In this document: piece by piece, positions 50,447-58,927 of the stretch
Position numbering within the stretch: position 1 is the first letter of the stretch
Layout of the letters: every line of letters begins with the position of its first letter
Assembly (NCBI GenBank): GCA_021787845.1
Contig: JAJYLH010000005.1
Location: forward strand, 62,001-126,000
Length of the DNA: 64,000 nucleotides
From: Myxococcales bacterium
Lineage (GTDB): Bacteria; Myxococcota; Myxococcia; Myxococcales; JAJYLH01
Direction of reading: 5' to 3'
Translations under genes and position numbers: made by a program
Notes under the pieces: model-generated
The model's database searches: none
What the model saw: only the letters and a program-made list of their open reading frames with translations
What the model was told of the DNA's origin: nothing

Positions 50447-50539
50447 CGGGCGGAAGCTTAACGCGAAGCGCGCGCGTCTCGTCCGGCTCGCCGCGCTTCG
50501 GCGCTCTCGCCACCTTCCGACCCGCGGCATCGACGGCCG

Positions 50540-50566
50540 ATTGGACCGATCGGTCGGATCGGTCAG
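50540..50566. repeat. Partial GATCGG palindrome, copy C
   Basis: ATTGGACCGATCGGTCGG followed by ATCGGTCAG is a shorter and degenerate relative of the 38-bp palindromes at 15028 and 35559. It lies between two divergently transcribed genes. Confidence 0.5.
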
Positions 50567-50716
50567 CTCGGCCGGATTCCCCCGCGCTCCGCCTGCGCCG
50601 TGACGCGCTCCGGATCCCCTTCACGCCCCGAACCCGCACCGGGCTTGCCCCGACGACCGGCTGGCGAATCGCCCGGCCTCGCGCTCGCGCGTGGCGCGCG
50701 CTAAGTAAGGACCTCG

Positions 50717-51352
50717 GTGCGGGTGACCGAAATCTTCTTGAGCCTCCAGGGCGAGTCGACCCACGCCGGGCGGCCGTGCGTCTTCGTCCGCTTCACCGGC
50801 TGCGATCTGCGGTGCGCCTACTGCGACACGACCTACGCCTTCGAGGGCGGGCGGGCACGGTCGGTCGAGGAGGTCCTCGAAGAGGTGGCGCGCTTCGACG
50901 TCAAGTTCGTCTGCCTGACCGGCGGCGAGCCGCTCCTGCAGCGCAACCTGCCCGACCTGTGCCGCCGGCTCGTGCGCGCCGGGTTCGAGGTGTCGGTCGA
51001 GACCCACGGCCAACGGCCCTTGGGCGGCCTGCCCCCCGAGGTCCACCGCATCGTCGACTTGAAGACGCCGGGCTCAGGGGAAGCGCACCAGGACCTCTCG
51101 GTGTTCGACGCGCTCGGGCCGGAGGACGAGGTCAAGGTGGTGGTGACGAGCGAGGCGGATTTCCGGTGGGCGGCCGAGCGCGTGCGCGACAAGCGCCTCA
51201 CCGAGCGGGTTCGGGCGGTGCTGTTCTCCCCGGCGTTCGGCGCCGTCGAGCCGCGGGACCTGGCCCGGTGGTTGTTGGCGAGCGGGCTATCGGCCCGCCT
51301 CCAGCTTCAGCTCCACAAGGCCGTCTGGGGCGAGGGCACGCGCGGCGTCTAG
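50717..51352 (+). CDS. queE: 7-carboxy-7-deazaguanine synthase QueE
   Basis: QueE is the radical SAM enzyme that makes the 7-deazaguanine core of queuosine and archaeosine precursors. The 211-residue protein has EIFLSLQGES and the cluster motif CDLRCAYC (C29, C33, C36; Cx3CxxC), the SAM-binding TGGEPLLQ, ETHG and VDLKTPGSGE. The start is a GTG. No other queuosine genes are adjacent, but queG, the last step of the pathway, is at the end of the window. Confidence 0.93.
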   Translation: MRVTEIFLSLQGESTHAGRPCVFVRFTGCDLRCAYCDTTYAFEGGRARSVEEVLEEVARFDVKFVCLTGGEPLLQRNLPDLCRRLVRAGFEVSVETHGQRPLGGLPPEVHRIVDLKTPGSGEAHQDLSVFDALGPEDEVKVVVTSEADFRWAAERVRDKRLTERVRAVLFSPAFGAVEPRDLARWLLASGLSARLQLQLHKAVWGEGTRGV

Positions 51353-51433
51353 CGCGAAGGACCGCCGGCTCAGAACTTGACCGCGAGCCCGAAACGAACG
51401 TGAATTTGGGCGGAGGACAGACCGTCTGGAAGA

Positions 51434-51451
51434 CCCGGGAGCGGTCCCGGG
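51434..51451. promoter_or_regulatory. Hairpin in the leader of the exported protein gene
   Basis: CCCGGGA-GCGG-TCCCGGG is a seven-base-pair perfect hairpin ending 19 bases before the ATG of the next gene. It could end queE transcripts or affect translation of the gene behind it. There is no T-run. Confidence 0.35.
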
Positions 51452-51470
51452 TGGGAAGCGGAGGCTTCGG

Positions 51471-52193
51471 ATGAACGGCTGGCTGACGAGGAGGGCTCCG
51501 GCTCGGCTGTTGCCCATCACCCTGACGGCGGCGGTGCTGCTCATCGGGGCACCGGGGGCCGACGCCGGGCAGGTGGTGATCAACGGCGTGTCCATCGGCA
51601 CCATCGACATGACGGTCGACGGCCTCAAGGGCATCAAGCTCACCGGCTGCTCCAACGTGAAGATCGACGCGCAGGGCAACGTCGACATCGTCTGTCCCGG
51701 CTACGACCTGCAGGCCGCGGGGGCGGCGCCGACCCCGCCCGCGAGCACCACGCCGGCGCCAGCTCCAGCGGCGAGCGACACCGCGCCCGTTGAGCCCAGC
51801 CTGCCGCCCCCCTCCGCCCAGGCCGCGCCCACCACGATCACCAAGCACTACTGGCTCGTCACCGAGCAGCCCCAGCCCGGCGCCGCCCAGTACGACATCG
51901 ACCTCTTCGTCAACTCGAAGTGGATTCGGACCCTGCACAGCAGCGACCCGCAGGTGGTGTTCGAGCTGACCCCCAACCTCCAGCCCGGCGACAACAAGAT
52001 CGTCCTGACCGCGACCAAGCACCTGGGCGGCGGCCGCATCTCCGCGAGCCCGAGCGTGTTCTATCGGGTGGTCATCGGCGAGGGCGACGTCGGCGGCGGC
52101 AACGTCATGATCTCGAACCCCCTCATCGACTGGCGGGTCACCGCCGCCCAGACCCAGAACGTCACCGCCGAACGCGACCTCTACGCGAAGTGA
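51471..52193 (+). CDS. Exported protein, unknown function
   Basis: A 240-residue protein with a signal peptide (LLPITLTAAVLLIGAPGADA), followed by a short beta-type segment (QVVINGVSIGTIDMTVDG, with Cys pairs TGCSN and IVCPG), a Pro/Ala/Thr linker, and a C-terminal beta sandwich-like domain (HYWLVTEQPQPGAAQYDID, IVLTATKHLGGGR). It is the first gene of a same-strand run leading to the PilF/Tgl-like lipoprotein and the RodZ-like protein; 12 bases separate it from the next gene. Confidence 0.7.
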   Translation: MNGWLTRRAPARLLPITLTAAVLLIGAPGADAGQVVINGVSIGTIDMTVDGLKGIKLTGCSNVKIDAQGNVDIVCPGYDLQAAGAAPTPPASTTPAPAPAASDTAPVEPSLPPPSAQAAPTTITKHYWLVTEQPQPGAAQYDIDLFVNSKWIRTLHSSDPQVVFELTPNLQPGDNKIVLTATKHLGGGRISASPSVFYRVVIGEGDVGGGNVMISNPLIDWRVTAAQTQNVTAERDLYAK

Positions 52194-52205
52194 GCGAATA
52201 AGCCC

Positions 52206-52661
52206 TTGTTCCTCCTCGACGACGAGCGCCACCACGTGGAGGTCACCCTCGAGGCCATCGTCGCGCTCTACCGTTCGGTCAATTCCGCCCTGGTGGCGCT
52301 GCCGGGCATCCCCAGCTCCAAGGCCGAGGCGGTGGTGGTCGGCACCCGGCAGCCGGAGGGCTTCAGTGTCCTGGTAGCGCTCCACCTCTCCAGCGAGGAG
52401 CGGCACCTCGTCTTCGCCCACGACCCGGCGACGATGGACGGAGCCCAGGCCCGCGCGGCCGCCAAGGAAGCCCTGGGGTTCGTCGAGGCGATGGGCTTCG
52501 TGATGGAGAACGTGAGCTGGCGCGATCTCGACTCCAGCGCTCGGCGCCAGCGGCTGGCCGACCTGAAAGTGTTCGACCCGCCGGCCGAGAAAGCGGGACC
52601 GGTGGATAACAAGGTGTCCGACCCGCGCACGCGGCTCGCCCGACTGCTGGCGCAGATCTAG
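52206..52661 (+). CDS. Unknown cytosolic protein in the PilF/RodZ-like run
   Basis: A 151-residue protein without signal peptide, from a TTG start. The pattern FLLDDERHHVEVTLEAIVAL, KAEAVVVGTRQPEGFSVLVALHL and AHDPATMDGAQARAAAKEAL suggests an alpha/beta domain; no family is recognised. The last 25 residues are basic and likely flexible. It lies between an exported protein and the TPR lipoprotein, so it may be part of the same envelope process. Confidence 0.65.
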   Translation: MFLLDDERHHVEVTLEAIVALYRSVNSALVALPGIPSSKAEAVVVGTRQPEGFSVLVALHLSSEERHLVFAHDPATMDGAQARAAAKEALGFVEAMGFVMENVSWRDLDSSARRQRLADLKVFDPPAEKAGPVDNKVSDPRTRLARLLAQI

Positions 52662-52703
52662 TCCGACGGCATCGGTCCTTCGGGGCCGCTTGGGAGGTGG
52701 GCG

Positions 52704-53561
52704 ATGAGGGTGCCCCCGGCACGTTTCTCCGCCCTGGTCTTCGCGCTCGCCGCGCTCCTGGGCGCATCCTGCGCGCACCTGCCGACGCCCAAGGAGCAGG
52801 AGCTCGCCGAGAACTACTATGACCAGGGCGTTCTCGCGATGAAGGGGGACCGCCCGCAGGAAGCTCTCCAGCATTTCCAGGACGCGGTCGGAGAAGACCC
52901 GGCGCTCCCACAGCCCCACAACGCTCTCGGCCTCTTGTACTGGTGGAGCTATGCCGAAGCGCCGAAGGCCAAGGCCCAGTTCGAGCTGGCCCTCAAGCTC
53001 GATCCGCACTACGCGGAGGCGGCGAACAACCTCGGAACCTTCCTCACCGAGCTCAAGGACTACGCCGGAGCGCAGAAGGCATACAACCAGGCGCTTGCGC
53101 AGCCGCTCTACAAGACCCCTTTCGTGGCCCAGGTGAACCTGGGATGGCTCTTCCACCTCGAAGGGCACGACGCGCAGGCCGAGCGGACCATTCGCTCGGC
53201 GCTCACCGCCGAGCCCGGCTATTGCGTCGGCCACCGGCAGCTCGCGCGGCTCTTGGAGGCGACCGGGCGCACGAAGGAGGCGACCGAGCAGTGGAATCGG
53301 TTCGTCGCGCTGTGCCCGAACTCGCCGGAAGCGCTCCTGCATGGCGCGAAGATCGAGGCGGCCAAGGGCGACGCCGTCGGCGCCGCGCGCGACCTGGAGA
53401 AGTGTCTGGCGAAGGCGGGCGGACAGCCGGTGGCGAGGGAATGCCGGCAAGCGCTGTCCCGGCTGCCGCCGCTGCCGCCCGGTTCGCTGACGCCCCCGCC
53501 GTCCCCGCCCGCGAACGGCGAGCTGGGGAAGGCGCAGGATCTGGGTGCCGTTACTCCCTAG
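52704..53561 (+). CDS. TPR lipoprotein, PilF/Tgl-like
   Basis: A 285-residue outer-membrane-type lipoprotein with lipobox LLGASC and at least five TPR units (AENYYDQGVLAMKGDRPQEA, PHNALGLLYWWSY, YAEAANNLGTFLTELKDYAG, LGWLFHLEGHDAQAERT, GHRQLARLLEATGRTKEA). The tail is Pro-rich. PilF/PilW and myxobacterial Tgl are TPR lipoproteins that help the type IV pilus secretin assemble. The RodZ-like gene directly downstream copies the pilF-rodZ order known from Pseudomonas, which supports this identity. No pilus genes are otherwise present. Confidence 0.75.
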   Translation: MRVPPARFSALVFALAALLGASCAHLPTPKEQELAENYYDQGVLAMKGDRPQEALQHFQDAVGEDPALPQPHNALGLLYWWSYAEAPKAKAQFELALKLDPHYAEAANNLGTFLTELKDYAGAQKAYNQALAQPLYKTPFVAQVNLGWLFHLEGHDAQAERTIRSALTAEPGYCVGHRQLARLLEATGRTKEATEQWNRFVALCPNSPEALLHGAKIEAAKGDAVGAARDLEKCLAKAGGQPVARECRQALSRLPPLPPGSLTPPPSPPANGELGKAQDLGAVTP

Positions 53562-53594
53562 CGCCGCTCGACCGAGCCGGGGCGCATCGATGTT

Positions 53595-54044
53595 ATGGGG
53601 AAGGCCGTGGCCGGGCCTCAAAGCGCCTTTGGTCAGGAGCCGGAGCGAAACGTGCCGACCGACGACGTGACCGTGGACCAGCCGCCCGAGCCTGATTCGT
53701 TCGGGCACTACCTGTTGGCCGCCCGCCAAGCGAAAGGGCTTTCGCTCGACGAGCTCGCCTTCCAGACGAAGGTCCGCCGCACGATTCTGGAGGCGCTCGA
53801 GTCCGGCGCCCGCCGCGAGCTGCCGGAAAAGGTCTTCGTCCTCGGCTACGTGCGCTCCTACGCCGGCGCCCTCGGGCTGCCGGTCGAAGATGCCGCCCGC
53901 CGCTTTCTCGCCTCCTGGCAGGAAGACGAGCCCGGTGCGCCGGCCGAAGAGGAAGGCCGCGGCATCTCGCTCGCCTGGGTGCCGCCCGCGCTCGCCGCGC
54001 TGTTCGCGGCGGGCGTCTTCTGGTTCATCACCCACATGCACTAG
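53595..54044 (+). CDS. RodZ-like helix-turn-helix membrane protein, short form
   Basis: A 149-residue protein with an N-terminal HTH of the RodZ type: GHYLLAARQAKGLSLDELAF, TKVRRTILEALESG, and LPEKVFVLGYVRSYAGALGL. A membrane helix follows (WVPPALAALFAAGVFWFI) and then only four residues. Full-length RodZ has a periplasmic domain after the helix; it is missing here. The HTH of RodZ binds MreB and connects it to the elongation machinery. Start is an ATG; a second ATG-free region precedes it. It follows the PilF/Tgl-like gene. Confidence 0.78.
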   Translation: MGKAVAGPQSAFGQEPERNVPTDDVTVDQPPEPDSFGHYLLAARQAKGLSLDELAFQTKVRRTILEALESGARRELPEKVFVLGYVRSYAGALGLPVEDAARRFLASWQEDEPGAPAEEEGRGISLAWVPPALAALFAAGVFWFITHMH

Positions 54045-54092
54045 AAAGCTGAGCCAATCGGAAGCGCCGCGTCCGACCGGAAGCGCTGCCGC

Positions 54093-56156
54093 TCAGGGAC
54101 ACTCGGTCGCCGTCGCCGACCACCCCTCGTTGAACGTGTTGCGGTCGTCGCGGCCGGCTTTGGGCCACCCGTCGCGGGCGAGCCCCGTCGTCGAGTCGGT
54201 CTGGAGGGCGACGAGGCTGCCGTTCTCGCCGTCGGTCACCGGCAGGAAGAGCGTGCCGTCGCAGCCGAGCGCGGGCGTGCCCAGGTCGACCTGCGAGCTC
54301 GCGGGCAGGTTGAAATCGGTGTGCCACTCGACGCTGCCGTCCGCGGCGAGCACTTCGAGAACGCTGCCGCTCGCCAGGTAGGTCCGCCCGTCGGCGGCGA
54401 TCACCGGCGAGGCGGTCGCGCCGTTGGACTCGACCGGCAGCCCGCTGGCGCTCTGCGTCGAGCTCGCCCCGCTCGACAGCTTGAACGCCTGCGCGTTGCC
54501 GTGGTCGCCCAGCACCCAGCCGAGGCCGTCGGTCACCGCCGGCGAGGCCAGGATGGGGTCCGACAGCGGCGTCGAGCTCCAGGTCTTGCTCTCGTCGGTC
54601 TTCATCGCCAGGACGCCGCCGTTGCCGAGCCCGAAAAGGAGAGTGGGAGCGCCGCTGATCCTCCCTACCGCTGCCGGCGAATCGATGGGCTCGCTGTTAG
54701 CAGAAGCGGTCTTGTCCGCCAAGCTGTAATCGCCGATGGCGTCCTTCTTCACGTCCACTTTGTGCACCACGCCCTTCGAGTCAGCAACCCACGCGTACAG
54801 GTCGCCCTGGCGAATCATCACCGGAACCATGGTCTTGCTTCCCTGTCCCAGGGAGGTTTCGACGGTGCAGCTGCCGAGGACCGTGAGCTGGCCGCCAGGC
54901 TGGTACATCCGCAGGTAGCCGTCGGCGGTGAAGGCGAAGACCACCTCGTCGGTCGAGCCTTGGTCGATGTGCGCGATGGCGACGCCGCTCGTCAGCGGCC
55001 TGAGGAGTAGATCGGTCTGGTCGCCCGGCATCGGGCAGGTCGTGTTGTCGGCGAACGAGCCGTCGCTCTCTTGAATCTTCACCACCCGCCCTTCGGCGGT
55101 CGCGGCGTAGACGTCAGCGGCGCCGGCGGCGACGTGCCCGACCGGCGGGGAGGAGAGCGTCGCCTTCCAGAGCTGAGCGCCGGTCGCCGGGTCGAGGGCG
55201 TAGACGAACCCGCCCGCCGAGGCCGCGTCGTTGCTCGCGACGAACACCTTCCCCCCAGCGAGCGCCGGCGCGGCTTCGATGGGCCCGCCGGCGGTGAACG
55301 TCCACGCGAGCCGGCTCAGGTTCACCGAGGCATTCGCGGTGGCGATGTTGCCCACGGTGTCCGTCGCCGACACCTCGGCCACGACGGTGCGGGTCACGCC
55401 GGCGAGCGGCACGTCGGTCGCGGGAAACTGGAATCGCCAGACGTCGTTGCCCTGCGATTGCCCGGGAACGGTCGTGACCGTCGGCACGTTGTCGACGTCC
55501 AGCCGCGGTGAGTCCGGTGCCACGCCCGCCGGCGAATCCTTGATCGTCGCGTCGACGGTCACGGTGTCGGTCCGCAGGAACACCTGGGTCGATGCCTGGC
55601 GCGACGGGTAGATCACCTCGAGCTGGATGACGGGACCGGTCTTGTCCACCGTGATCTGGACCGGCGCGCTGTCGAGGGACTTCGCGCCGCCGTCGTAGGC
55701 CATGTGCGCCACGAGCGGATAGCTTCCCGAGACCACCGCCGCCGGGGACAGGTCGAGCGTCGCGCGCCAGATCGCGTCGTTCGGCTCGTAGCTCGCGCTC
55801 TGGTGCGCCACCTGGCCGAGGCTCAACGCCAGCGACTTCACCCCGCCCGGCGCGCTCGCTCGCACCTCGCAGATCATCTCGCCACCGCCGACCACGACGC
55901 CTGGCGCCGGCAGCGTGATGGCGACCTGGGCCGCCTGGTCCGGCACGCAGGCGTCGTTGGCGCAGTGATAGCCGTTGGCGCAGCCGCTCTGGCAGTCGCC
56001 GACGCCGCCGTCAGGAACCGGCGGCGCGATGCACAGTCCATCCGTGCAGACGGCGTTCGACGGGCAGTCCTTGGTCGACTTGCACTCGCCACGCAGAGCG
56101 GGAGCGCACCCGCAGCAGAGGAGCGCAACCGCAGGAATCAAGAGGAGCCGCCGCAT
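54093..56156 (-). CDS. Lipoprotein with PQQ-like beta-propeller
   Basis: A 687-residue lipoprotein (signal LLLIPAVALLCCGC). A Cys-rich segment follows the anchor (ECKSTKDCPSNAVCTDGLC and CQSGCANGYHCANDACV), of the type seen near the N-termini of many myxobacterial surface proteins. Ig-like regions (TLPAPGVVVGGGEMICEVRA) come next, and then a C-terminal half of PQQ-like propeller blades (GGKVFVASND, FVYALDPATGAQLWKATL, ADGSVEWHTDFNLPASSQVD). No enzyme active site is apparent. The start overlaps the stop of the upstream gene by TGATG. Likely a surface scaffold. Confidence 0.8.
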   Translation of the reverse strand: MRRLLLIPAVALLCCGCAPALRGECKSTKDCPSNAVCTDGLCIAPPVPDGGVGDCQSGCANGYHCANDACVPDQAAQVAITLPAPGVVVGGGEMICEVRASAPGGVKSLALSLGQVAHQSASYEPNDAIWRATLDLSPAAVVSGSYPLVAHMAYDGGAKSLDSAPVQITVDKTGPVIQLEVIYPSRQASTQVFLRTDTVTVDATIKDSPAGVAPDSPRLDVDNVPTVTTVPGQSQGNDVWRFQFPATDVPLAGVTRTVVAEVSATDTVGNIATANASVNLSRLAWTFTAGGPIEAAPALAGGKVFVASNDAASAGGFVYALDPATGAQLWKATLSSPPVGHVAAGAADVYAATAEGRVVKIQESDGSFADNTTCPMPGDQTDLLLRPLTSGVAIAHIDQGSTDEVVFAFTADGYLRMYQPGGQLTVLGSCTVETSLGQGSKTMVPVMIRQGDLYAWVADSKGVVHKVDVKKDAIGDYSLADKTASANSEPIDSPAAVGRISGAPTLLFGLGNGGVLAMKTDESKTWSSTPLSDPILASPAVTDGLGWVLGDHGNAQAFKLSSGASSTQSASGLPVESNGATASPVIAADGRTYLASGSVLEVLAADGSVEWHTDFNLPASSQVDLGTPALGCDGTLFLPVTDGENGSLVALQTDSTTGLARDGWPKAGRDDRNTFNEGWSATATECP

Positions 56157-57502
56157 CAGAAGCTCCCTCCGGCCGCCACCCCGCCGGGACCCACGGCCAG
56201 AGAAAGCGCGGGCGCGCCGTCCCCACCGCCGCCGAAGAGCTTCGGCTGCCAGAAATAGAGCACCGCCGCTCCCGCCAGCCCGACGCCGCCCAGCCCGTAC
56301 GCGACGTTCGCCACCGTCGCCTCCGTCCGCACCTGCCCGTAGAGCGGCTTGTCCGCGGTCGTCAGCTTATTCGATGAATAGAGCTGGTTGACGTGCCCGG
56401 CGGTGGAGGACGCGAGCGCGCCCACGACCACCCCGGTCACGACCAGCACGGCGCCCGCGATGCCGCTCGCGTAGAACGCCCTCGCCCTCCACCCCGACGC
56501 GAGCGCCGGCTCCCCCGGCGGGGCGACCGCCACGAACGACGAAGCGATCGGCGAGGCAGCAGCAGCGCTCTCGGGGGGGCCCGAAGGGACGGGCTTGACG
56601 TTCGCCGATGGCGCCTCGACCGTCGTCGCCTCGGCCGGGACGGCCTTCGCGGACGCCTTCGCCAGCAGCGACGGACTCATCGTCGCCGCCGGTTTCGCGG
56701 GGACTGGCGCCTTCGGCGGCGCGGGGGGTTCGGCCCTGGCGAGCGGCTTCGCCGCCGGGGGCGCGCCCGACGCCTTCGGCGCGGGAGGCGGCAGCGGCGG
56801 CAGCGGGGGCAGCGGCGGCGGCGGGAGGTCCTCGGCGAAGAGCAGCCGTCCGCCGTCCTTCGCCACCCGGACGCTCGTCACCCGCGCGAGGCCGACGTCG
56901 ACCGCCTTCTCCGGCGTGGACAGGCCGTCCTGGGCGACCCGCACCCGGTAGTGGCCGATCGCGAGCCGCGCCGAGTAGGGCGTCTTTCCCACCGCCTGGT
57001 CGCCGAGGAGCACTTGCGCTCCCGCAGTGCCCGACACGGCCAGAGTCCCTTCGCACTTTTTGACCCCGAGCAGCTCGCAGCCCGCGAGCGCCATCGCCCC
57101 GACCAGGTCCGAGGCCCCGCCGGAGAGAAAGGTCTTCACTTCCCGCTGGGTCTCGCGGGCGACGTCGATGAGCTTGAGGCGCACCGCGACCCCATTGGGA
57201 AAGCGCTCGACCGACCCGGTGACGACCCAATCCGCCGCCGCCAGCCGGCCGACGTTGACCAGGCAGGCGAGGTCGCTCAGCCGGCACCGGTCGGGCGCGG
57301 CGAGGTCGAAGACCTCGACGCTCGGAAAGAGGGCGAGGCTCTTCTTCAGGTCCGCCTGCACCTGCCGGAACGCGTGCCGCGCCGAGCCGCTGCGCTCCAG
57401 GGGATAGACACCGATGCGGTGGACCGGCTGCGCTGCCGGGCTCGACCAGACCGGACCGGCGAACCCGAGCGCGAGCAGCAGCACCGCCATGACCGCACGC
57501 AT
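56156..57502 (-). CDS. Exported protein with PEGA domain and Pro/Ala linker
   Basis: A 448-residue protein with a signal peptide (AVMAVLLLALGFAGPVWSS). The first domain (HRIGVYPLERSGSARHAFRQ, VTGSVERFPNGVAVRLKLID) resembles periplasmic sensing or lipid-binding modules. A PEGA-like segment (LLGDQAVGKTPYSARLAIGH, VRVAQDGL) follows, then a 120-residue Pro/Ala-rich linker and two hydrophobic segments near the C-terminus (YASGIAGAVLVVTGVVVGAL, GLGGVGLAGAAVLYFW). Such proteins occur in many Myxococcota, often with kinases. It is translationally coupled to the propeller lipoprotein downstream. Confidence 0.75.
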   Translation of the reverse strand: MRAVMAVLLLALGFAGPVWSSPAAQPVHRIGVYPLERSGSARHAFRQVQADLKKSLALFPSVEVFDLAAPDRCRLSDLACLVNVGRLAAADWVVTGSVERFPNGVAVRLKLIDVARETQREVKTFLSGGASDLVGAMALAGCELLGVKKCEGTLAVSGTAGAQVLLGDQAVGKTPYSARLAIGHYRVRVAQDGLSTPEKAVDVGLARVTSVRVAKDGGRLLFAEDLPPPPLPPLPPLPPPAPKASGAPPAAKPLARAEPPAPPKAPVPAKPAATMSPSLLAKASAKAVPAEATTVEAPSANVKPVPSGPPESAAAASPIASSFVAVAPPGEPALASGWRARAFYASGIAGAVLVVTGVVVGALASSTAGHVNQLYSSNKLTTADKPLYGQVRTEATVANVAYGLGGVGLAGAAVLYFWQPKLFGGGGDGAPALSLAVGPGGVAAGGSF

Positions 57503-57788
57503 GCCTTCTCTTACGAGCCAATCGCGGGCGCGGTCAACGGCGCCGGTGCGCCAGCGCCCCCGCCGGCCGAAACCGCCCGCGCCGCCTCGGTCCCAGCGTG
57601 CCCTCGGTCGACGCGCTCGCCCGACGTCGGAGCCGGACACGTCCGGGCCCGAGGTTGCCCAGGGCGCCCGTGCCCGCCCCAGGACCCTGCGGGTCCGGCG
57701 CCAACGAGCTCCGCGGGCGTGCGCGAACCCGACAGGCATGGTTCCCGAAAATCCGCGGCAGAGGCGTATCGGGTCGACCACACCGAGC

Positions 57789-57813
57789 CAAGTGAGGGCA
57801 CTGGCCTAGTTTG
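57789..57813. repeat. Left end of the transposon: target duplication plus terminal inverted repeat
   Basis: CAAGTGAG is followed by GGCACTGGCCTAGTTTG. The first eight bases recur directly after the right end and the 17 bases recur there inverted, both without mismatch. Because the end bases are G and C, the exact cut can be read with a 6- to 9-base duplication; eight fits a symmetrical inverted repeat. Confidence 0.9.
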
Positions 57814-57861
57814 AAATTCTGAGCAGTTGCGCGCTCGCTGGCGACGTGGCATGCACTTCGC

Positions 57862-58095
57862 ATGGCCTCGCGCAGCCGCCGACCCCGCCAGCCGTCCGAT
57901 CCCAACGCCTTCGCGCACGAGGTCGTGGAGCGCGTCGCGGGTCGAGCCGCAGAGCCGTCGCTGCCGCGCCACGTCGCCATCGAGGGCCGCACCGCGACGT
58001 GCGCCCGATGCGGGGCTGAATTCCGGCTCGCCGCACGCGAGCCCGCGCGATCCGCAGAATTGCGGGCCTTTTACGCGACACACGCGCACCCCTAG
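57862..58095 (+). CDS. Small basic protein with CxxC motif (transposon gene 1)
   Basis: A 77-residue protein 65 bases inside the left end of the transposon. It has one CARCGAEF motif that could be half of a zinc ribbon and a C-terminal AELRAFYATHAHP with two histidines that might complete the site. The N-terminus is basic (MASRSRRPRQP). No family is recognised. There is no clear ribosome-binding site. It may be a small DNA-binding accessory protein. Confidence 0.5.
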   Translation: MASRSRRPRQPSDPNAFAHEVVERVAGRAAEPSLPRHVAIEGRTATCARCGAEFRLAAREPARSAELRAFYATHAHP

Positions 58096-58273
58096 CCCGC
58101 GCAGAAACAATTAGCGGCACTTCCCGGGTATTAGCGGCACTTCGAGACAAGACGAGTGCGCTGCACGCAGCGTGCAGCGCAATATGCGCTTAGCGACCGG
58201 ATCGGGTTTTGATTGCGGTAGCGATTTCCGCTAAAGTTCGCGATGCTCAGACAGGGCGCGAAAGGGGTGGACG

Positions 58274-58753
58274 ATGAAATTCAAGACAAGGGCGCCAAAC
58301 GGCTCAGTCGTTGAGGTGGAGGACGTTCCAGAAAGCCTCTTCCGGGAACTGTTTGGCATGAAGAAGGCGGAAGCGCTGCCGCTTACCTCCGGAAGGCAGG
58401 AAAAACAGAACAACGGCGATCGCCCAAAAGGAGCCGTAGCGCTACTGTTCAGGCCGAAGGAGCTTGACGACCTGGGGCTCCTGCGGGGCTTCTCGGGCGA
58501 CGGCGTAAGGTCCGACGTCCTGATCAGGAGCCTGGGGCACGGGAAGACGATCGGGGGAAGACGCCTCGGATCGGTAGTTCTGGACTGGCTCAAAAGCGTC
58601 GGGCTCGTCGACGTGGCAGAGCATGACTACGGGCGCTTTTTTGAGGCCCGCGGCGCGCGGGTTGACGGGCAGCGCGGTTGGAAGATGACGGCCGAGATGC
58701 GCCAGCGTACCGCCGCCAAAGCGCAGGAGATGGAGAAGGAGATGAGGAGCTAA
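58274..58753 (+). CDS. Unknown protein (transposon gene 2)
   Basis: A 159-residue protein that I do not recognise. A good ribosome-binding site (AAGGGGTGG) precedes the ATG. The first 60 residues are polar (FKTRAPNGSVVEVEDVPESL); the last 90 look like a winged-helix-type arrangement (RSDVLIRSLGHGKTIGG, SVVLDWLKSVGLVDVAEHD, KMTAEMRQRTAAKAQEMEKE). The base composition is less GC-rich than host genes. A strong hairpin follows five bases after the stop. A regulatory or DNA-binding role is possible. Confidence 0.7.
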   Translation: MKFKTRAPNGSVVEVEDVPESLFRELFGMKKAEALPLTSGRQEKQNNGDRPKGAVALLFRPKELDDLGLLRGFSGDGVRSDVLIRSLGHGKTIGGRRLGSVVLDWLKSVGLVDVAEHDYGRFFEARGARVDGQRGWKMTAEMRQRTAAKAQEMEKEMRS

Positions 58754-58758
58754 AAGAA

Positions 58759-58792
58759 CCGGGGCCGACCCGTTGCAGCGGGTCGGCCCCGG
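58759..58792. terminator. Strong GC-rich hairpin after transposon gene 2
   Basis: A 14-base-pair perfect stem (CCGGGGCCGACCCG) with loop TTGCAG begins a few bases after the stop of the 159-residue gene. There is no T-run after it, so if it terminates transcription it may need other factors; it would also block read-through towards the transposase. Confidence 0.65.
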
Positions 58793-58927
58793 CGGCAACA
58801 ACCCGAGCGCCGCCGTGGAGGCGGGCTAAGGGCGCCACAGAGCCCCTTCAGTCTAAGCCCACGGTGGCGTTGCCGTCCACTTCCCGCCGGGACGCTCGGT
58901 CAACCCGACGGAGAAAGGAGGCTTGCC

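Noticed and set aside
51198-54041. Very long minus-strand open frame (947 codons) opposite the queE to RodZ-like genes
   Set aside because: It is antisense to five genes with clear families or signal peptides, and its protein is the low-complexity Arg/Gly/Glu/Leu-rich type produced by reading GC-rich genes backwards.
57631-57650. GGAGCCGGACACGTCCGGG as a further copy of the element upstream of glyQ
   Set aside because: It matches only part of one end and is not paired with a second end nearby; possibly a chance or very decayed copy.
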